A stretch of 64,000 bases of DNA from Cupriavidus necator (GCA_022041995.1 CP074381.1:2542001-2606000), one strand, 5' to 3'; counted from the stretch's first letter, positions 8,410-17,098 are shown. The notes: generated by a model not told the origin, from the letters alone. Numbers and translations: made by a program.

Positions 8410-9747
8410 TCAGTTGTTTCCACATCGGGATTGGCGCGCCAATTGATGAGCCTCGTGCATCGTGAACAGCCCAAGATTGGCGAAGAAGGCATTTGGCCAT
8501 CGAGAATGATCGCGAAAGCATCGACCCTGACCTGGACGATGAAGCTGTCGGCGCAGGATCGCTCGCAGACGGCGGCGCACAAAGCCGTCGACCGACGAGA
8601 AGGTGTATCGGTGGGCATGCCGGAAGTAACCGAACCAGCCACGCAGGATCGGGTTGATCGAAGCGATGATGCTCTCGATCGAATCGCCCCGGTGGCGCTT
8701 GGTCAGGGCCCGAATTCTATCCCGCAGCCCCATGAAACTCTTCTTGCGCACCCAGCGTTGGCCCGCCTCGAACCGGTAACCCAGAAACTCGAACCCATGA
8801 CCCTCCAACCGACAGTCCCCAATGTGAGTCTTGTCTGGATGCAGCGTCAATCCGTTCGCGCCCACCCATGCCCGCATGCGAGCAAGGGCGGCTTCCGCTT
8901 CCTCACGCGTGCGGCATAACACCACGGCGTCGTCCGCGTAGCGCACCATCACCAACCCTGCCTGGCGCATTTCTACGTCAAGCTCGTGCAGGTAGAGGTT
9001 CGCCAACAGAGGGCTAATAACCGCCCCCTGAGGACTCCCAGAAGTGGGCGTCCAGCGCGTCATGTCTTCCATGATGTCTTGCTTGAGAAAGCACTGGATG
9101 AGGTCCAGAACTCGGCGGTCTGCAATTCGCCCAGCTAATTTCGCGAGAAGGGGGAGGTGTGGGATCGAGTCAAAATAGCTTTGCAGGTCGGCATCGACCA
9201 CCCAGCAGTAGCCCGCTTTCACATGCTGATCAACTTCTCGTAGCGCATCCTTGCAACCCAAGCCTGGGCGGAAGCCATAGCTTCGTGGCTCAAACTCGTT
9301 TTCAAAGATCGGCTCGATGACCAGCTTCAGCGCAGCTTGAACCACGCGGTCCTTGACAGCGGGTATACCGAGCGGACGACGTCCTTTCCCTTTCGGTATG
9401 TAGACGCGCCGCACCGGTTGCGGGCGATAGCTACCGTCCTGCAATGCTTGCGCCAGTTCAGCAAGGTATCGGTCCTGCGCCAGCGCGAATCGCTTCACGC
9501 TCATGCGGTCCACTCCCGCCGCTCCGGCGTTCTTCTCGACCTGAGCCCATCCCAATGCGAGGGTGTCCAGGCGAAACACCTTGTCGATCAGACTATGCCA
9601 CTTACCTCCTCTAACTCCGTTTTGTAGAGCAGCCAACATAGCGGCCGTCCAAATTGAAGCTGACGCGAATTTCCGCTGCACGCAGCTTCCCAGCGCGTTT
9701 GCATCTCGTCTAGTCGTTTCCGACACTGGCGATGCTTCGATCTTCAT
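8410..9747 (-). CDS. ltrA: group II intron reverse transcriptase/maturase
   Basis: Intron-encoded protein of about 445 residues. The reverse transcriptase core includes IPKGKGRRPLGIPAVKDRV, the fingers/palm motif SYGFRPG, GSPQGAVISPLLANLYL and the catalytic box RYADD. The maturase (X) domain follows with NPILRGWFGYFRHA. There is no HNH endonuclease domain, so mobility would use nicked or single-stranded target DNA. The reading frame is intact, so the element may still be active. Start 9747 is favoured because AAAGAAG lies just upstream; ATG 9777 is also in frame. It splices and reverse-transcribes its own intron. Confidence 0.9.
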   Translation of the reverse strand: MKIEASPVSETTRRDANALGSCVQRKFASASIWTAAMLAALQNGVRGGKWHSLIDKVFRLDTLALGWAQVEKNAGAAGVDRMSVKRFALAQDRYLAELAQALQDGSYRPQPVRRVYIPKGKGRRPLGIPAVKDRVVQAALKLVIEPIFENEFEPRSYGFRPGLGCKDALREVDQHVKAGYCWVVDADLQSYFDSIPHLPLLAKLAGRIADRRVLDLIQCFLKQDIMEDMTRWTPTSGSPQGAVISPLLANLYLHELDVEMRQAGLVMVRYADDAVVLCRTREEAEAALARMRAWVGANGLTLHPDKTHIGDCRLEGHGFEFLGYRFEAGQRWVRKKSFMGLRDRIRALTKRHRGDSIESIIASINPILRGWFGYFRHAHRYTFSSVDGFVRRRLRAILRRQLHRPGQGRCFRDHSRWPNAFFANLGLFTMHEAHQLARQSRCGNN

Positions 9748-10255
9748 CTCTGCTTCTTTCCGGCCTTTTGCTATCAACTTTCCTGCCCCGCTTCCCTAGT
9801 GCGCCTTTTGCTCTGACGCAGGTCTCCACGGCTTTACTCGTCCGTGTGCAGTACTATCGGGACTCTGACTCCTGCCAGCGTTCACCTCGCCGGCAGGTCT
9901 CCCCGCTTGCTTCGTGCTACCGTCCTATCGTTCCGTCCTCAACCACGTGGTACGCCACCGCACCGCTTTATCCGCCACGACAGCGTGCTGTGTTGCTTCC
10001 AGGCTTCGCCACTTTAGTGCAGGCTCGCCGCCATACCCCGCCGAAACAGGTTCGTTAACCTACGGACCGACAGTTCGCTTCCGGTTACTCCCCACCCCGC
10101 CTCGCGACGACGCAGTTACCTTCAGCTACGGAGCTGTGGCCAACTCCGGCAGGGACTTGCACCCCGCAGATCGCACGCTCTCACGGGCGTACACTAAACC
10201 GCTCGCGCGGCAAGGCTACGGCCATACTGACGTCCTGGCGAGACTCCCAAAAGAA

Positions 10256-10281
10256 AAAACCGCAGCCAAAGCTGCGGTTTT
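10256..10281 (-). terminator. aceB rho-independent terminator
   Basis: A perfect 11-bp stem (AAAACCGCAGC / GCTGCGGTTTT) with a 4-base loop lies 26 bases past the aceB stop and runs into T-rich sequence on the minus strand. The intron 5' end is about 80 bases further on. Confidence 0.85.
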
Positions 10282-10306
10282 CTCATCCTACAAGCGCCCT
10301 ACCCGC

Positions 10307-11893
10307 TCAAACTTCCTCATACAGCGGCAGCGTCAGGAACTCGGCAAAATCCTCCGACGTAGACATCTGCTCGAAAATCTCGGCAGCCCGGTCATACGTC
10401 TTGGTTTCGCCACCAACCAGTTCCTTCACCTTGGCCAGCTCTTCCGGGATCAGCTTGCGCACCAGCTCAGCCGTCACCTTGGTGCCGTCTTCCAGCTTGC
10501 CCTTCGGCGAACGGATCCACTGCCACACCTGCGAGCGCGAGATCTCGGCGGTAGCGGCATCTTCCATCAGATTGTGGATCGGCACGCAGCCGTTACCATC
10601 CAGCCAGGCGCCCAGGTAGTGGATGCCGACGTTGATGTTCATGCGCAGGCCGTGCTCGGTGATCGGCGTTTCCGGCTTGAAGTCGAGCAGGTCGGCGCCC
10701 TTCACTTGCACATCCGGGCGTTGCTTGCCGAACTGGTTCGGCTTGTCGCCCAGCACTGCCACGAATTCCTTCATGGCCGGCTCAACCAGGCCCGGGTGGG
10801 CAACCCAGCCGCCGTCGTAGCCGTCGGTGGCGTCGCGGCGCTTGTCGCTGATGATGCCTTCCATGGCGATGGCGTTCTTCTCCGGATCGTTCTTGATCGG
10901 GATCAGCGCGCTCATGCCGCCCATGGCGGGCGCGCCACGGTGGTGGCAGGTCTTGAGCAGCAGCAGCGCGTAGGCGCGCATGAACGGCGCGGTCATGGTG
11001 ACCTTGGCGCGGTCGGCCAGGCAGAAGTCCTTGTCGTTCTTGAACTTCTTGATGCACGAGAAGATGTAGTCCCAGCGGCCGGCGTTCAGGCCAGCGCTGT
11101 GCTCGCGCAGTTCATACAGGATTTCGTCCATCTCGAACGCCGCCAGGATCGTTTCGATCAGCACGGTGGCCTTGATGGTGCCTTGCGGCAGGCCGATTTC
11201 GTTCTGCGCCATCACGAAGATGTCGTTCCACAGGCGCGCTTCCAGATGGCTTTCCATCTTGGGCAGGTAGAAGAACGGGCCGGCGCCGCGGGCGATCTGC
11301 TCCTTGGCATTGTGGACCAGGAACAGCGCGAAGTCGAAGATGCCGCCCGAGATGCGCTTGCCGTCGATGGTGACGTGCTTCTCGTCCAGGTGCCAGCCGC
11401 GCGGACGCACTTGCAGCGTGGCGATCTTGTCGTTCAGCTTGTATTGCTTGCCCTTGGATTCCAGGGTCAGCGTGCGGCGCACGGCGGCCTTCAGGTTGAC
11501 CTGGCCCTGCAGCTGGTTGTGCCAGTTGGGGGTGTTGGAATCCTCGAAGTCGGTCATGTAGCTGTCAGCGCCCGAGTTGAAGGCGTTGATGACCATCTTG
11601 GCCTCGACCGGGCCGGTGATTTCCACGCGGCGGCATTCCAGGGCCTGGGGGATCGGGGCAACTTTCCAGTCGCCCTCACGGATGCTCTTGGTTTCCGGCA
11701 GGAAGTCGGGGAGCTCACCGGCGTCCAGGCGCTTGGCGCGTGCCACGCGCGCGGCCAGCAGTTCCTGACGGCGCGGTTCAAAGGCGCGGTGCAGCTTGTC
11801 TACCAGGGCCAGGGCTTCCGGCGTGAGGATATCTTCGTAGGCCGGCAGGATCTCGCCGGTAATCTTCATGCCCGCGGGCAGCGTGATAGCCAT
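10307..11893 (-). CDS. aceB: malate synthase A
   Basis: Glyoxylate shunt enzyme of 528 residues that condenses glyoxylate with acetyl-CoA to malate in the cytoplasm. The length fits isoform A. Characteristic stretches are FNSGADSYMTDFEDSNTPNW and RPRGWHLDEKHVTIDG in the TIM barrel, with the acidic metal/acetyl-CoA region ATVLIETILAAFEMDEILYE. It is preceded on the same strand by a HAD-family gene (42-base gap) and ends with a strong terminator. Isocitrate lyase, the other shunt enzyme, lies about 5 kb away in the same orientation. Expression is probably induced on acetate or fatty acids. Confidence 0.97.
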   Translation of the reverse strand: MAITLPAGMKITGEILPAYEDILTPEALALVDKLHRAFEPRRQELLAARVARAKRLDAGELPDFLPETKSIREGDWKVAPIPQALECRRVEITGPVEAKMVINAFNSGADSYMTDFEDSNTPNWHNQLQGQVNLKAAVRRTLTLESKGKQYKLNDKIATLQVRPRGWHLDEKHVTIDGKRISGGIFDFALFLVHNAKEQIARGAGPFFYLPKMESHLEARLWNDIFVMAQNEIGLPQGTIKATVLIETILAAFEMDEILYELREHSAGLNAGRWDYIFSCIKKFKNDKDFCLADRAKVTMTAPFMRAYALLLLKTCHHRGAPAMGGMSALIPIKNDPEKNAIAMEGIISDKRRDATDGYDGGWVAHPGLVEPAMKEFVAVLGDKPNQFGKQRPDVQVKGADLLDFKPETPITEHGLRMNINVGIHYLGAWLDGNGCVPIHNLMEDAATAEISRSQVWQWIRSPKGKLEDGTKVTAELVRKLIPEELAKVKELVGGETKTYDRAAEIFEQMSTSEDFAEFLTLPLYEEV

Positions 11894-11935
11894 CAGTGTT
11901 CTCCTGTAAACGATAGGCTTGGTTATTTGGGGCTG

Positions 11936-12637
11936 CTACACCGCCACGCCACGGGCGCGGACGAATTCCAGCAGGTCGCTCATGTCGTGCCCGGTGCCGG
12001 AGGGGGCTACGTCGAGCCGCTCCGCCGGATGGCCGGCACGGTTGATCCAGAACGTGGTGTAGCCGTACCAGGTGGCACCGCAGGCGTCCCAGCCGTTGGA
12101 CGAGACAAAGAGCATCTCTTCCGCGGGCAGGCTGAAGGCTTGCGGCCCCAGCGCGTAGGCGGCCGGCGCGGTCTTGTACTGGCGCACGGCGTCCACCGAC
12201 AACACGTGGTCGAACAGGCCATGCATGCCGGCGCTCTTGACCGAGATGTCCAGCATCTCGGCATTGCCGTTGGACAGTATGCCCAGCGGCAGCCCGGCGC
12301 GGCGCAGGCGCTTGAGCGCACCCAGGTTCTCCGGGAACGCAGACAGGCACGCATATTCCTTGAGCAGCTGCGCTTCGGCGGCTTCGTCCAGCGTCAGGTT
12401 CAGGCGCTCGGCGGCGTAACGCAGCGCGTCCACGGTGATCGCCCAGAACGGCTTGTAGCGCGAGCCATCGGGGGCGGCCATGGTGCGTATGCGCGTGTAG
12501 TCGATCTGCCGGTCCCGCCACAGCAGCGCCAGCGCCTCGCCGCGGCCCGGGAACAGCTGTTCCGCGCGCGCGGTGACGGAATACACGTCGAACAGCGTGC
12601 CATAGGCATCGAAGACGACTGCGCGGATCTTGTTCAT
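11936..12637 (-). CDS. HAD-superfamily hydrolase, type II haloacid dehalogenase-like
   Basis: A 233-residue L-2-haloacid dehalogenase-like HAD protein. Motif I is FDAYGTLFD with the nucleophilic Asp, motif II is SNGNAEML, the motif III lysine is in YKTAPAAY, and SSNGWDACGATWYGYTTFWINR is the usual C-terminal signature. It would hydrolyse 2-haloacids to 2-hydroxyacids, although many relatives act on other small acids. It lies directly upstream of aceB, and dehalogenation of haloacetate yields glycolate and then glyoxylate, so the pairing is metabolically sensible. A LysR regulator diverges from it. Confidence 0.85.
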   Translation of the reverse strand: MNKIRAVVFDAYGTLFDVYSVTARAEQLFPGRGEALALLWRDRQIDYTRIRTMAAPDGSRYKPFWAITVDALRYAAERLNLTLDEAAEAQLLKEYACLSAFPENLGALKRLRRAGLPLGILSNGNAEMLDISVKSAGMHGLFDHVLSVDAVRQYKTAPAAYALGPQAFSLPAEEMLFVSSNGWDACGATWYGYTTFWINRAGHPAERLDVAPSGTGHDMSDLLEFVRARGVAV

Positions 12638-12918
12638 GAGGGCCTGGGCAACCTGCAACGGTACGGGCGACTGGGTGGATGGATGAGCAGACCACAGCTG
12701 CGTGGCTCTGTACACCATTGAATGCATCGAATTGTAGGGAGACGCTGCAGTGCGGCAAAGTGGTCGCGGGTCACTTGATCTTTTACTTTTACGCAACTAA
12801 TCTTGGCCGGCTAAAGCAAAACTCCGCACCAAATCCTTCTCACTGCCGGCCATATGGACGCAACGCCACCGATTGCGTGACCATGCCGGCACACCGCAGG
12901 CACATCAGGCAAACATTT

Positions 12919-13863
12919 GTGGATCATTTCAAACAACTGGAGACCTTTGTATCCGTCGCGTCGCGCGGCAGCCTTTCCGCGGCGGCGGCGGCTGAAGGCG
13001 TGGCCCCGGCCATCATCGGGCGGCGCATCGACGCGCTGGAGGAGCGCCTGGGTGTCAAGCTGCTGGTACGGACCACGCGCAAGATCAGCCTGACCTTTGA
13101 AGGCTCTGCCTTCCTGGAAGACTGCCAGCGCATCCTGAACGACCTGCACAATGCCGAGGCCAGCGTCTCGGCCGGCGGGGTCAAGGCCAGCGGGCACCTG
13201 CGCGTGACCGCGCCGGCGGGCTATGGCCGCAAGCACGTGGCGCCGCTGGTGCCGCTGTTCATTGAGTCGCACCCGGACGTTTCGATCACGCTGGACCTGT
13301 CTGACCGCGTGGTCGACCTGGTCAATGAAGGCTTCGACTGCGCCATCCGCCTGGGCGACCTGCCCGACTCCAGCCTGGTATCGATCCGGCTGGCCGAGAC
13401 GCGCCGCGTGGTGGTGGCCTCGCCCGAGTACCTGGCGCGCGCCGGGCGCCCCAGGGCGCCGGAAGACCTGCAGCGCCACAACTGCCTCGCCTTTGGTGCC
13501 AGCGCTAATGTGCAGCGCGGCTGGGTGTTCCAGGAGGAAGGCCGCGCGGTCACGGTCAAGGTGGGCGGCACCATGGAATGCAGCGACGGCGCGGTACTGC
13601 ATGAGTGGTGCCTGCAAGGCAACGGTCTGGCGTGGCGTTCCTGGTGGGAGGTGGGCAGCGAGATCGCCAGCGGGAGGCTGGTGACGGTGCTGGATGAGTT
13701 CCAGGCGCCGCCGATCGGCATCCACGCGGTGTTTCCGCAGCGCAAGCACCTGCCGCTGCGGGTGCGGCTGTTTATCGACCACCTCAAGAACACCTACGGC
13801 AACCCGTCCTACTGGCGCCGGGCCGAACAGGCCGCGGCCATGCCGGTTGCGGAGGTAGGCTGA
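12919..13863 (+). CDS. LysR-family transcriptional regulator
   Basis: A 314-residue LysR regulator. The winged HTH spans residues 5-60 (FVSVASRGSLSAAAAAEG), followed by the periplasmic-binding-like effector domain. The GTG start at 12919 gives the family-typical beginning VDHFKQLETF; ATG 12883 is a longer alternative. It is divergent from the HAD-aceB pair with a 281-base intergenic region, the standard arrangement for a LysR protein controlling the opposite operon. Control of the HAD/aceB genes is inferred from position, and no inducer is indicated. Confidence 0.85.
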   Translation: MDHFKQLETFVSVASRGSLSAAAAAEGVAPAIIGRRIDALEERLGVKLLVRTTRKISLTFEGSAFLEDCQRILNDLHNAEASVSAGGVKASGHLRVTAPAGYGRKHVAPLVPLFIESHPDVSITLDLSDRVVDLVNEGFDCAIRLGDLPDSSLVSIRLAETRRVVVASPEYLARAGRPRAPEDLQRHNCLAFGASANVQRGWVFQEEGRAVTVKVGGTMECSDGAVLHEWCLQGNGLAWRSWWEVGSEIASGRLVTVLDEFQAPPIGIHAVFPQRKHLPLRVRLFIDHLKNTYGNPSYWRRAEQAAAMPVAEVG

Positions 13864-13905
13864 AGGACGGGGCCCTGCCGGTGTGCTGAGACCCTTTCAT
13901 TGCAA

Positions 13906-13946
13906 TTGATTCCGCGCAATGCCCTTCTCGGCACACTGACTACAAT
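13906..13946 (+). promoter_or_regulatory. FNR/ANR-type promoter upstream of the universal stress gene
   Basis: TTGAT-TCCG-CGCAA (13906-13919) matches 8 of 10 positions of the FNR consensus TTGAT-N4-ATCAA. TACAAT (13941-13946) is a good -10 box, which puts the dyad centre at about -40.5 and leaves a 5' leader of some 67 bases. Universal stress genes are often under oxygen-responsive FNR/ANR control. Confidence 0.5.
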
Positions 13947-14019
13947 GGATTCGTGACAGGTGCCGCCGATGCCAGCTGGCTGCCCTGCCCCGATCCCCTA
14001 GTCAGAAAAGGAGCCCCGC

Positions 14020-14454
14020 ATGTTCCAACATATCCTGCTACCCACCGACGGCTCGGAACTCTCCAGGAAGGCCATCAACGGCGGGCTGGAGCTCGCCAAG
14101 GCCATCGGCGCGCGCATCACGGCCTATGTCTGCCTGGAGGAGTACCCCTACACGCCGTTCAGCGAAATCGTGGTCGAGGCCCCGCAGGCCTTCAAGGACC
14201 GCATCGAGAACCAGGCCAAGCTATATCTGAAAGAGGTCGAGAACCTGGCCACGGCGGCAGGCGTAACCTTTGACGCAGATATGTCGACCTTTGCGGTGCC
14301 CTACCTGGGCATCATCGACGCGGCCGAGCGCCATGGCTGCGACGTGATCTTCATGGCATCTCATGGCCGGCGCGGGCTGTCCGGCCTGCTGCTGGGCAGC
14401 GAGACGCAGAAGGTGCTGACGCATACCGACATCCCGGTGATCGTCTACCGCTGA
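14020..14454 (+). CDS. universal stress protein, UspA family
   Basis: A 144-residue single-domain Usp. It starts with the family hallmark ILLPTDGSELS and has the ATP-binding loop GRRGLSGLLLGSETQKVL (G-2x-G-9x-GS) near the end, so it should bind nucleotide. It is a cytoplasmic protein acting as a dimer under stress or low oxygen. The gene stands alone with its own predicted FNR-type promoter and a strong downstream hairpin shared with the convergent peptidase gene. Confidence 0.9.
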   Translation: MFQHILLPTDGSELSRKAINGGLELAKAIGARITAYVCLEEYPYTPFSEIVVEAPQAFKDRIENQAKLYLKEVENLATAAGVTFDADMSTFAVPYLGIIDAAERHGCDVIFMASHGRRGLSGLLLGSETQKVLTHTDIPVIVYR

Positions 14455-14478
14455 CCCCGGCGCGCAGCGCCAACAAAG

Positions 14479-14519
14479 CAAGACCGCCCGCACCGGCATA
14501 CCGGTGCAGGCGGTCTTTT
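14479..14519. terminator. bidirectional rho-independent terminator
   Basis: A long hairpin (AAGACCGCC-c-GCACCGG, loop CATA, CCGGTGC-a-GGCGGTCTT) with one internal mismatch lies between the convergent universal stress and M48 peptidase genes. A-rich and T-rich flanks allow termination in both directions. Confidence 0.9.
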
Positions 14520-14534
14520 GCTTGCGCAGGCCGC

Positions 14535-15296
14535 TTATGAAGCCTTGCTGATGCGCTGCTCGATATGCCTGGCGCGGTCTTCCGAGCCCGGGTGCGACGA
14601 GAACATGCTGGACTTGCCGCCGTCGAGCTTGGCCAGTTTCTGGAATGCCGTCACCAGGCCACGCGTGCTGGCCTTGTTCTTGGTCAGCAGGTCAAAGGAA
14701 TAGTCATCCGCCGCGCTTTCCTGCGACTGCGAGAACTGCGCGTTGATCAGCTTCTCGCCCAGTTCGCCCAGTTGCGACTGCGACAGCGCCGCCACCGCGC
14801 CGTTGCCGGCAGCTGCCGCCGCGCCGCGTGCGGCCGTGGCGGTGTACGCAACCTGCATGGCCTTCTTGGTGTGGCCCAGCGCCACGTGGCCCAGTTCATG
14901 GCCCAGCACGCCGCGCACTTCGTCGTCGGTCATCATGTCCATCAGGCCGCTGTAGACCCGCACGCAGCCGTTGGCCATGGCCCAGGCGTTGACGTCCTTG
15001 GTCATGTAGACCTTGGCGTTGACGTTGGGCACGTCACTGTTCTTCAGGCCGCCCATGATCTTGACCAGGCGCTTGCTATAGGTGGTATTGGCAGCTGCGA
15101 TCTTGTTGGTCTTGTCCGACTCGGCGCAGGCCTGGTCGGACAAGCTCTTGACGTCGGCGTCGGACAGCGTGGCGGCCTTGGCCAGCGAGGTGCCGGCGCT
15201 CAGCATGCCGTCGACATTGGTGGGCATGCCGCCGGAACAGCCGGCCAGCAGTGCCGCCGCGACGGCGCAGGAAGCGAGCGAGAGAGATGCTTTCAT
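14535..15296 (-). CDS. M48-family metallopeptidase lipoprotein
   Basis: A 253-residue zinc peptidase. The signal peptide MKASLSLASCAVAAALLAGC ends in the lipobox LAGC, so it is predicted to be lipidated and periplasmic. The zinc site is HELGHVALGH with the third ligand Glu in ESAADDYSFDLL, as in BepA/LoiP-type M48 proteases of outer-membrane quality control. The C-terminus (SSHPGSEDRARHIEQRI) is typical. It is monocistronic, with a divergent terminator-rich region on each side. Confidence 0.9.
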   Translation of the reverse strand: MKASLSLASCAVAAALLAGCSGGMPTNVDGMLSAGTSLAKAATLSDADVKSLSDQACAESDKTNKIAAANTTYSKRLVKIMGGLKNSDVPNVNAKVYMTKDVNAWAMANGCVRVYSGLMDMMTDDEVRGVLGHELGHVALGHTKKAMQVAYTATAARGAAAAAGNGAVAALSQSQLGELGEKLINAQFSQSQESAADDYSFDLLTKNKASTRGLVTAFQKLAKLDGGKSSMFSSHPGSEDRARHIEQRISKAS

Positions 15297-15501
15297 GATG
15301 TTGTTCTTGGTGAGTGGCTCGGATGTGCCGATAAAGGCCCCGGTACTTTAAGCCATCTCTCTTGCGGCGGGAATCACCCAAATGCTACAAATCGCCAAAA
15401 GTGACAATTGATTGCATTCCAGCAGATTCGCGTCCGCCGCCCGGCGCAGCGCTTAGATACCGGCTCACGACAATGTATCTCTTCGACCAGTTCGCCAATA
15501 C

Positions 15502-15535
15502 AAAAAGCCCGCGCGGCGCGAACCGGGCGGGCTTT
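15502..15535 (-). terminator. terminator of tRNA-fMet
   Basis: A 9-bp stem AAAGCCCGC / GCGGGCTTT with a 14-base loop starts 7 bases past the CCA end of the tRNA and runs into TT on the minus strand. Confidence 0.75.
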
Positions 15536-15541
15536 CGGATC

Positions 15542-15617
15542 TGGTTGCGGGGGCAGGACTTGAACCTGCGACCTTCGGGTTATGAGCCCGACGAGCTGCC
15601 AACTGCTCCACCCCGCG
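15542..15617 (-). tRNA. initiator tRNA-fMet (CAT)
   Basis: A complete 76-base cloverleaf on the minus strand with encoded CCA. The anticodon loop is CTCATAA. Initiator features are the unpaired C1-A72 at the top of the acceptor stem (CGCGGGG against CCCCGCA) and three consecutive G-C pairs closing the anticodon stem (GGG/CCC). The D-loop is AGTTGGCA. A possible -10 box TATATT lies upstream at about 15624-15629. Confidence 0.95.
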
Positions 15618-15755
15618 GGGCGCAATATACGCGAATTGGCAGCATCTGGATACCCTTGAATGAGAAATGCCCCGCCGGCGTGGACCTGGCCAGGCTTGGG
15701 AGCCAACTCTGCAGAGACTTTGAATTTTGAACACCTGCTGAACAGCTACCCACTT

Positions 15756-15781
15756 AGGAACGTGCTCGAAATAACTTCCCG
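15756..15781. repeat. left terminal inverted repeat of the IS
   Basis: Reads AGGAACG-tgctc-GAAATAACTTCCCG. It matches the reverse complement of 17050-17075 at 22 of 26 positions, including an unbroken 14-base inner block. Confidence 0.85.
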
Positions 15782-16783
15782 CTATGCGGCGTTCCGTGAG
15801 CGGATGCTGTAGTTCCACGCAGGCAAGGTTGAGTCGTACTCGATGTTCAGTGAAGCACGGACGCAACGAGTGACTGTCCGTCCGGCTTCATAGACTCCGT
15901 CAAGAATGTCAGCAGTAACTTTCAGTCCGGTTTTTGTGCAGGCTTTTTCGATCAGTTCACGAACCAGACTAACGCTGCTGAAGACTACGCCAGCACAGGC
16001 TCGCGTAATGTGTGGAAACACGCGGTGCTCGATCGGATTATGTTTCGAGCAGTATGGGGCGTAGTGGGCCACCCGGATTTCCAGTCCGAGCCGGTCTGCC
16101 AGATCTTGCAGATCCGCTTTGAAAAGCCACGAATCACTTGGGTTGCTACCTCCGCCATCGCACAGTAGCAGTAACCGTGTGGCTTGGGGATAATCGGCGC
16201 GACCCTGTTTTTCCCACCAGTGCGCTACGCTGTCGCAGGCAAACTGCGTCGTGTCACGGCTCACCCCGATGTTCACATGTGCCTTGTTCAGCCCGATGTC
16301 GTACAGCCCATGCGGGATGACCTTGCCTTCGCTGTAGCTCGGAAAATCATGGTCGAGGACTTCAAGCTGCTCGCGCGTGTAGAGCTTGCCGTCGCGATAG
16401 AAATTGCCCAGCATCTCCTTCTTCTTCGTATCGATGCTGAGGACAGGCTGGTCGTCTTCGAGATATTCCGCCTTGAGTTGCGTAATACGCTGAAATTGTA
16501 CGTCGCGTTGTGCGTGGGACTTGAACGACTTCTTTTTCTGTGATTGCCGCCGGGAAAAACCGTTGCGCTTTAGCAGCTGCCGGACCGTTCGCACGCTCAC
16601 CCGTTCGCCTACTTGCTGCGTCATCGCCTGTGCGATTTCGCGTGGCTTCAGATCCGTCCAGATGATGCCGTGTTGTGGATTACCCGCCGTATGCTCTCGC
16701 ACCACATCTAGAAATACCGCGTTCCACTCCGGATGGTCCGTTAACCTGGATTTACGCCCCTTTTTTTCGGATCCGCTCTCCAA
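15782..16783 (-). CDS. ISAzo13-type transposase, catalytic part
   Basis: A 333-codon frame carrying the DDE catalytic core: LSIDTKKKEM (first Asp), LLLLCDGGGSNPSD (second Asp) and SKHNPIEHRVFPHI (Glu). An HTH-like region lies near REIAQAMTQQVGERVSVRTV. It overlaps the upstream frame by 32 bases and has no convincing start of its own, so it is probably expressed as a fusion with it through a frameshift at a run of seven A (16761-16767, minus strand). Removing one A would join the two frames smoothly (RIRKKGRKSRL). Confidence 0.85.
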   Translation of the reverse strand: MESGSEKKGRKSRLTDHPEWNAVFLDVVREHTAGNPQHGIIWTDLKPREIAQAMTQQVGERVSVRTVRQLLKRNGFSRRQSQKKKSFKSHAQRDVQFQRITQLKAEYLEDDQPVLSIDTKKKEMLGNFYRDGKLYTREQLEVLDHDFPSYSEGKVIPHGLYDIGLNKAHVNIGVSRDTTQFACDSVAHWWEKQGRADYPQATRLLLLCDGGGSNPSDSWLFKADLQDLADRLGLEIRVAHYAPYCSKHNPIEHRVFPHITRACAGVVFSSVSLVRELIEKACTKTGLKVTADILDGVYEAGRTVTRCVRASLNIEYDSTLPAWNYSIRSRNAA

Positions 16784-16988
16784 CCGGATCCAGCTCTTCT
16801 TCCAGGTCCTTTAGCCCTTGTCTAATTGTTTTCGGGTCCATTTCAAACAGTTTCGCAATATATTCGAAACCGCCATGGCCCAGCTTGTCCGCCTCCACAG
16901 CCGCATACCGCCGTCGGTCCTTCTCCGACAAGCGCGCGTACAGCCGCTTCATCCGCGTTTCAACCTCAGCCCGGTAACCAGCCTGCAT
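16752..16988 (-). CDS. ISAzo13-type transposase, N-terminal part
   Basis: A 78-residue frame with the family's N-terminal helix-turn-helix region (RRYAAVEADKLGHGGFEYIAKLFEMDPKTIRQGL). The start at 16988 follows GGAGG at 7 bases. It ends in KKGA just after the A7 run, while the remaining transposase continues in the +1 frame. This may be regulated expression by slippage on A7 or an inactivating one-base insertion. Confidence 0.8.
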   Translation of the reverse strand: MQAGYRAEVETRMKRLYARLSEKDRRRYAAVEADKLGHGGFEYIAKLFEMDPKTIRQGLKDLEEELDPVGERIRKKGA

Positions 16989-17049
16989 CGTTTGTCCTCC
17001 AGAGGCATCACATCTTACCCGCGTCGCTTTGCGCACGCCAGGTCCACTT

Positions 17050-17075
17050 CGGGAAGTTATTTCTCACTCGTTCCT
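17050..17075. repeat. right terminal inverted repeat of the IS
   Basis: Partner of the repeat at 15756-15781 in inverted orientation. It ends 23 bases before the A-tract of the aceA terminator. Confidence 0.85.
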
Positions 17076-17098
17076 TACCCGCACCAGCGCTGGCAAAC

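Larger units (their letters stand above)
8334..10176 (-). mobile_element. group II intron with maturase
   Basis: A bacterial group II intron on the minus strand. The 3' end is set by a domain V/VI structure followed by terminal CCTAT at 8334. The 5' end is placed at GTGCG (complement of 10176-10172), matching the GUGYG consensus and followed by a GC-rich domain I helix. An alternative start is GTGTACGCC at 10194, which forms a 6-bp stem with GCGTGC. The reverse transcriptase is encoded in domain IV. Total length is about 1.84 kb. It lies between the aceB terminator and the GNAT promoter and interrupts no protein gene. A short hairpin CCGC-gcga-GCGG followed by TTTA lies immediately before the 5' junction and may mark the target. 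Confidence 0.85.
15756..17075 (-). mobile_element. ISAzo13-family insertion sequence
   Basis: About 1.32 kb, bounded by 26-bp imperfect inverted repeats (15756-15781 and 17050-17075). It contains two overlapping minus-strand frames that together form one transposase. Flanking TACCC occurs near both outer edges, but no clean target duplication could be fixed, so the ends may shift by a few bases. It lies between tRNA-fMet and the aceA terminator. Confidence 0.85.

Noticed and set aside
10177..10194. Intron 5' end at GTGTACGCC (10194)
   Set aside because: It forms a neat stem with GCGTGC but breaks the GUGYG consensus at position 5; kept as an alternative to 10176.
9914..12721. 935-codon open frame antisense to aceB and the HAD gene
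   Set aside because: It has no recognisable domain, its composition mirrors the opposite-strand codons, and aceB and HAD are unmistakable. It is a shadow of GC-rich coding DNA.
15678..17048. 10-base inverted repeat GTGGACCTGG / CCAGGTCCAC around the IS
   Set aside because: One copy lies inside and the other outside the IS and they are not at its ends; probably chance.
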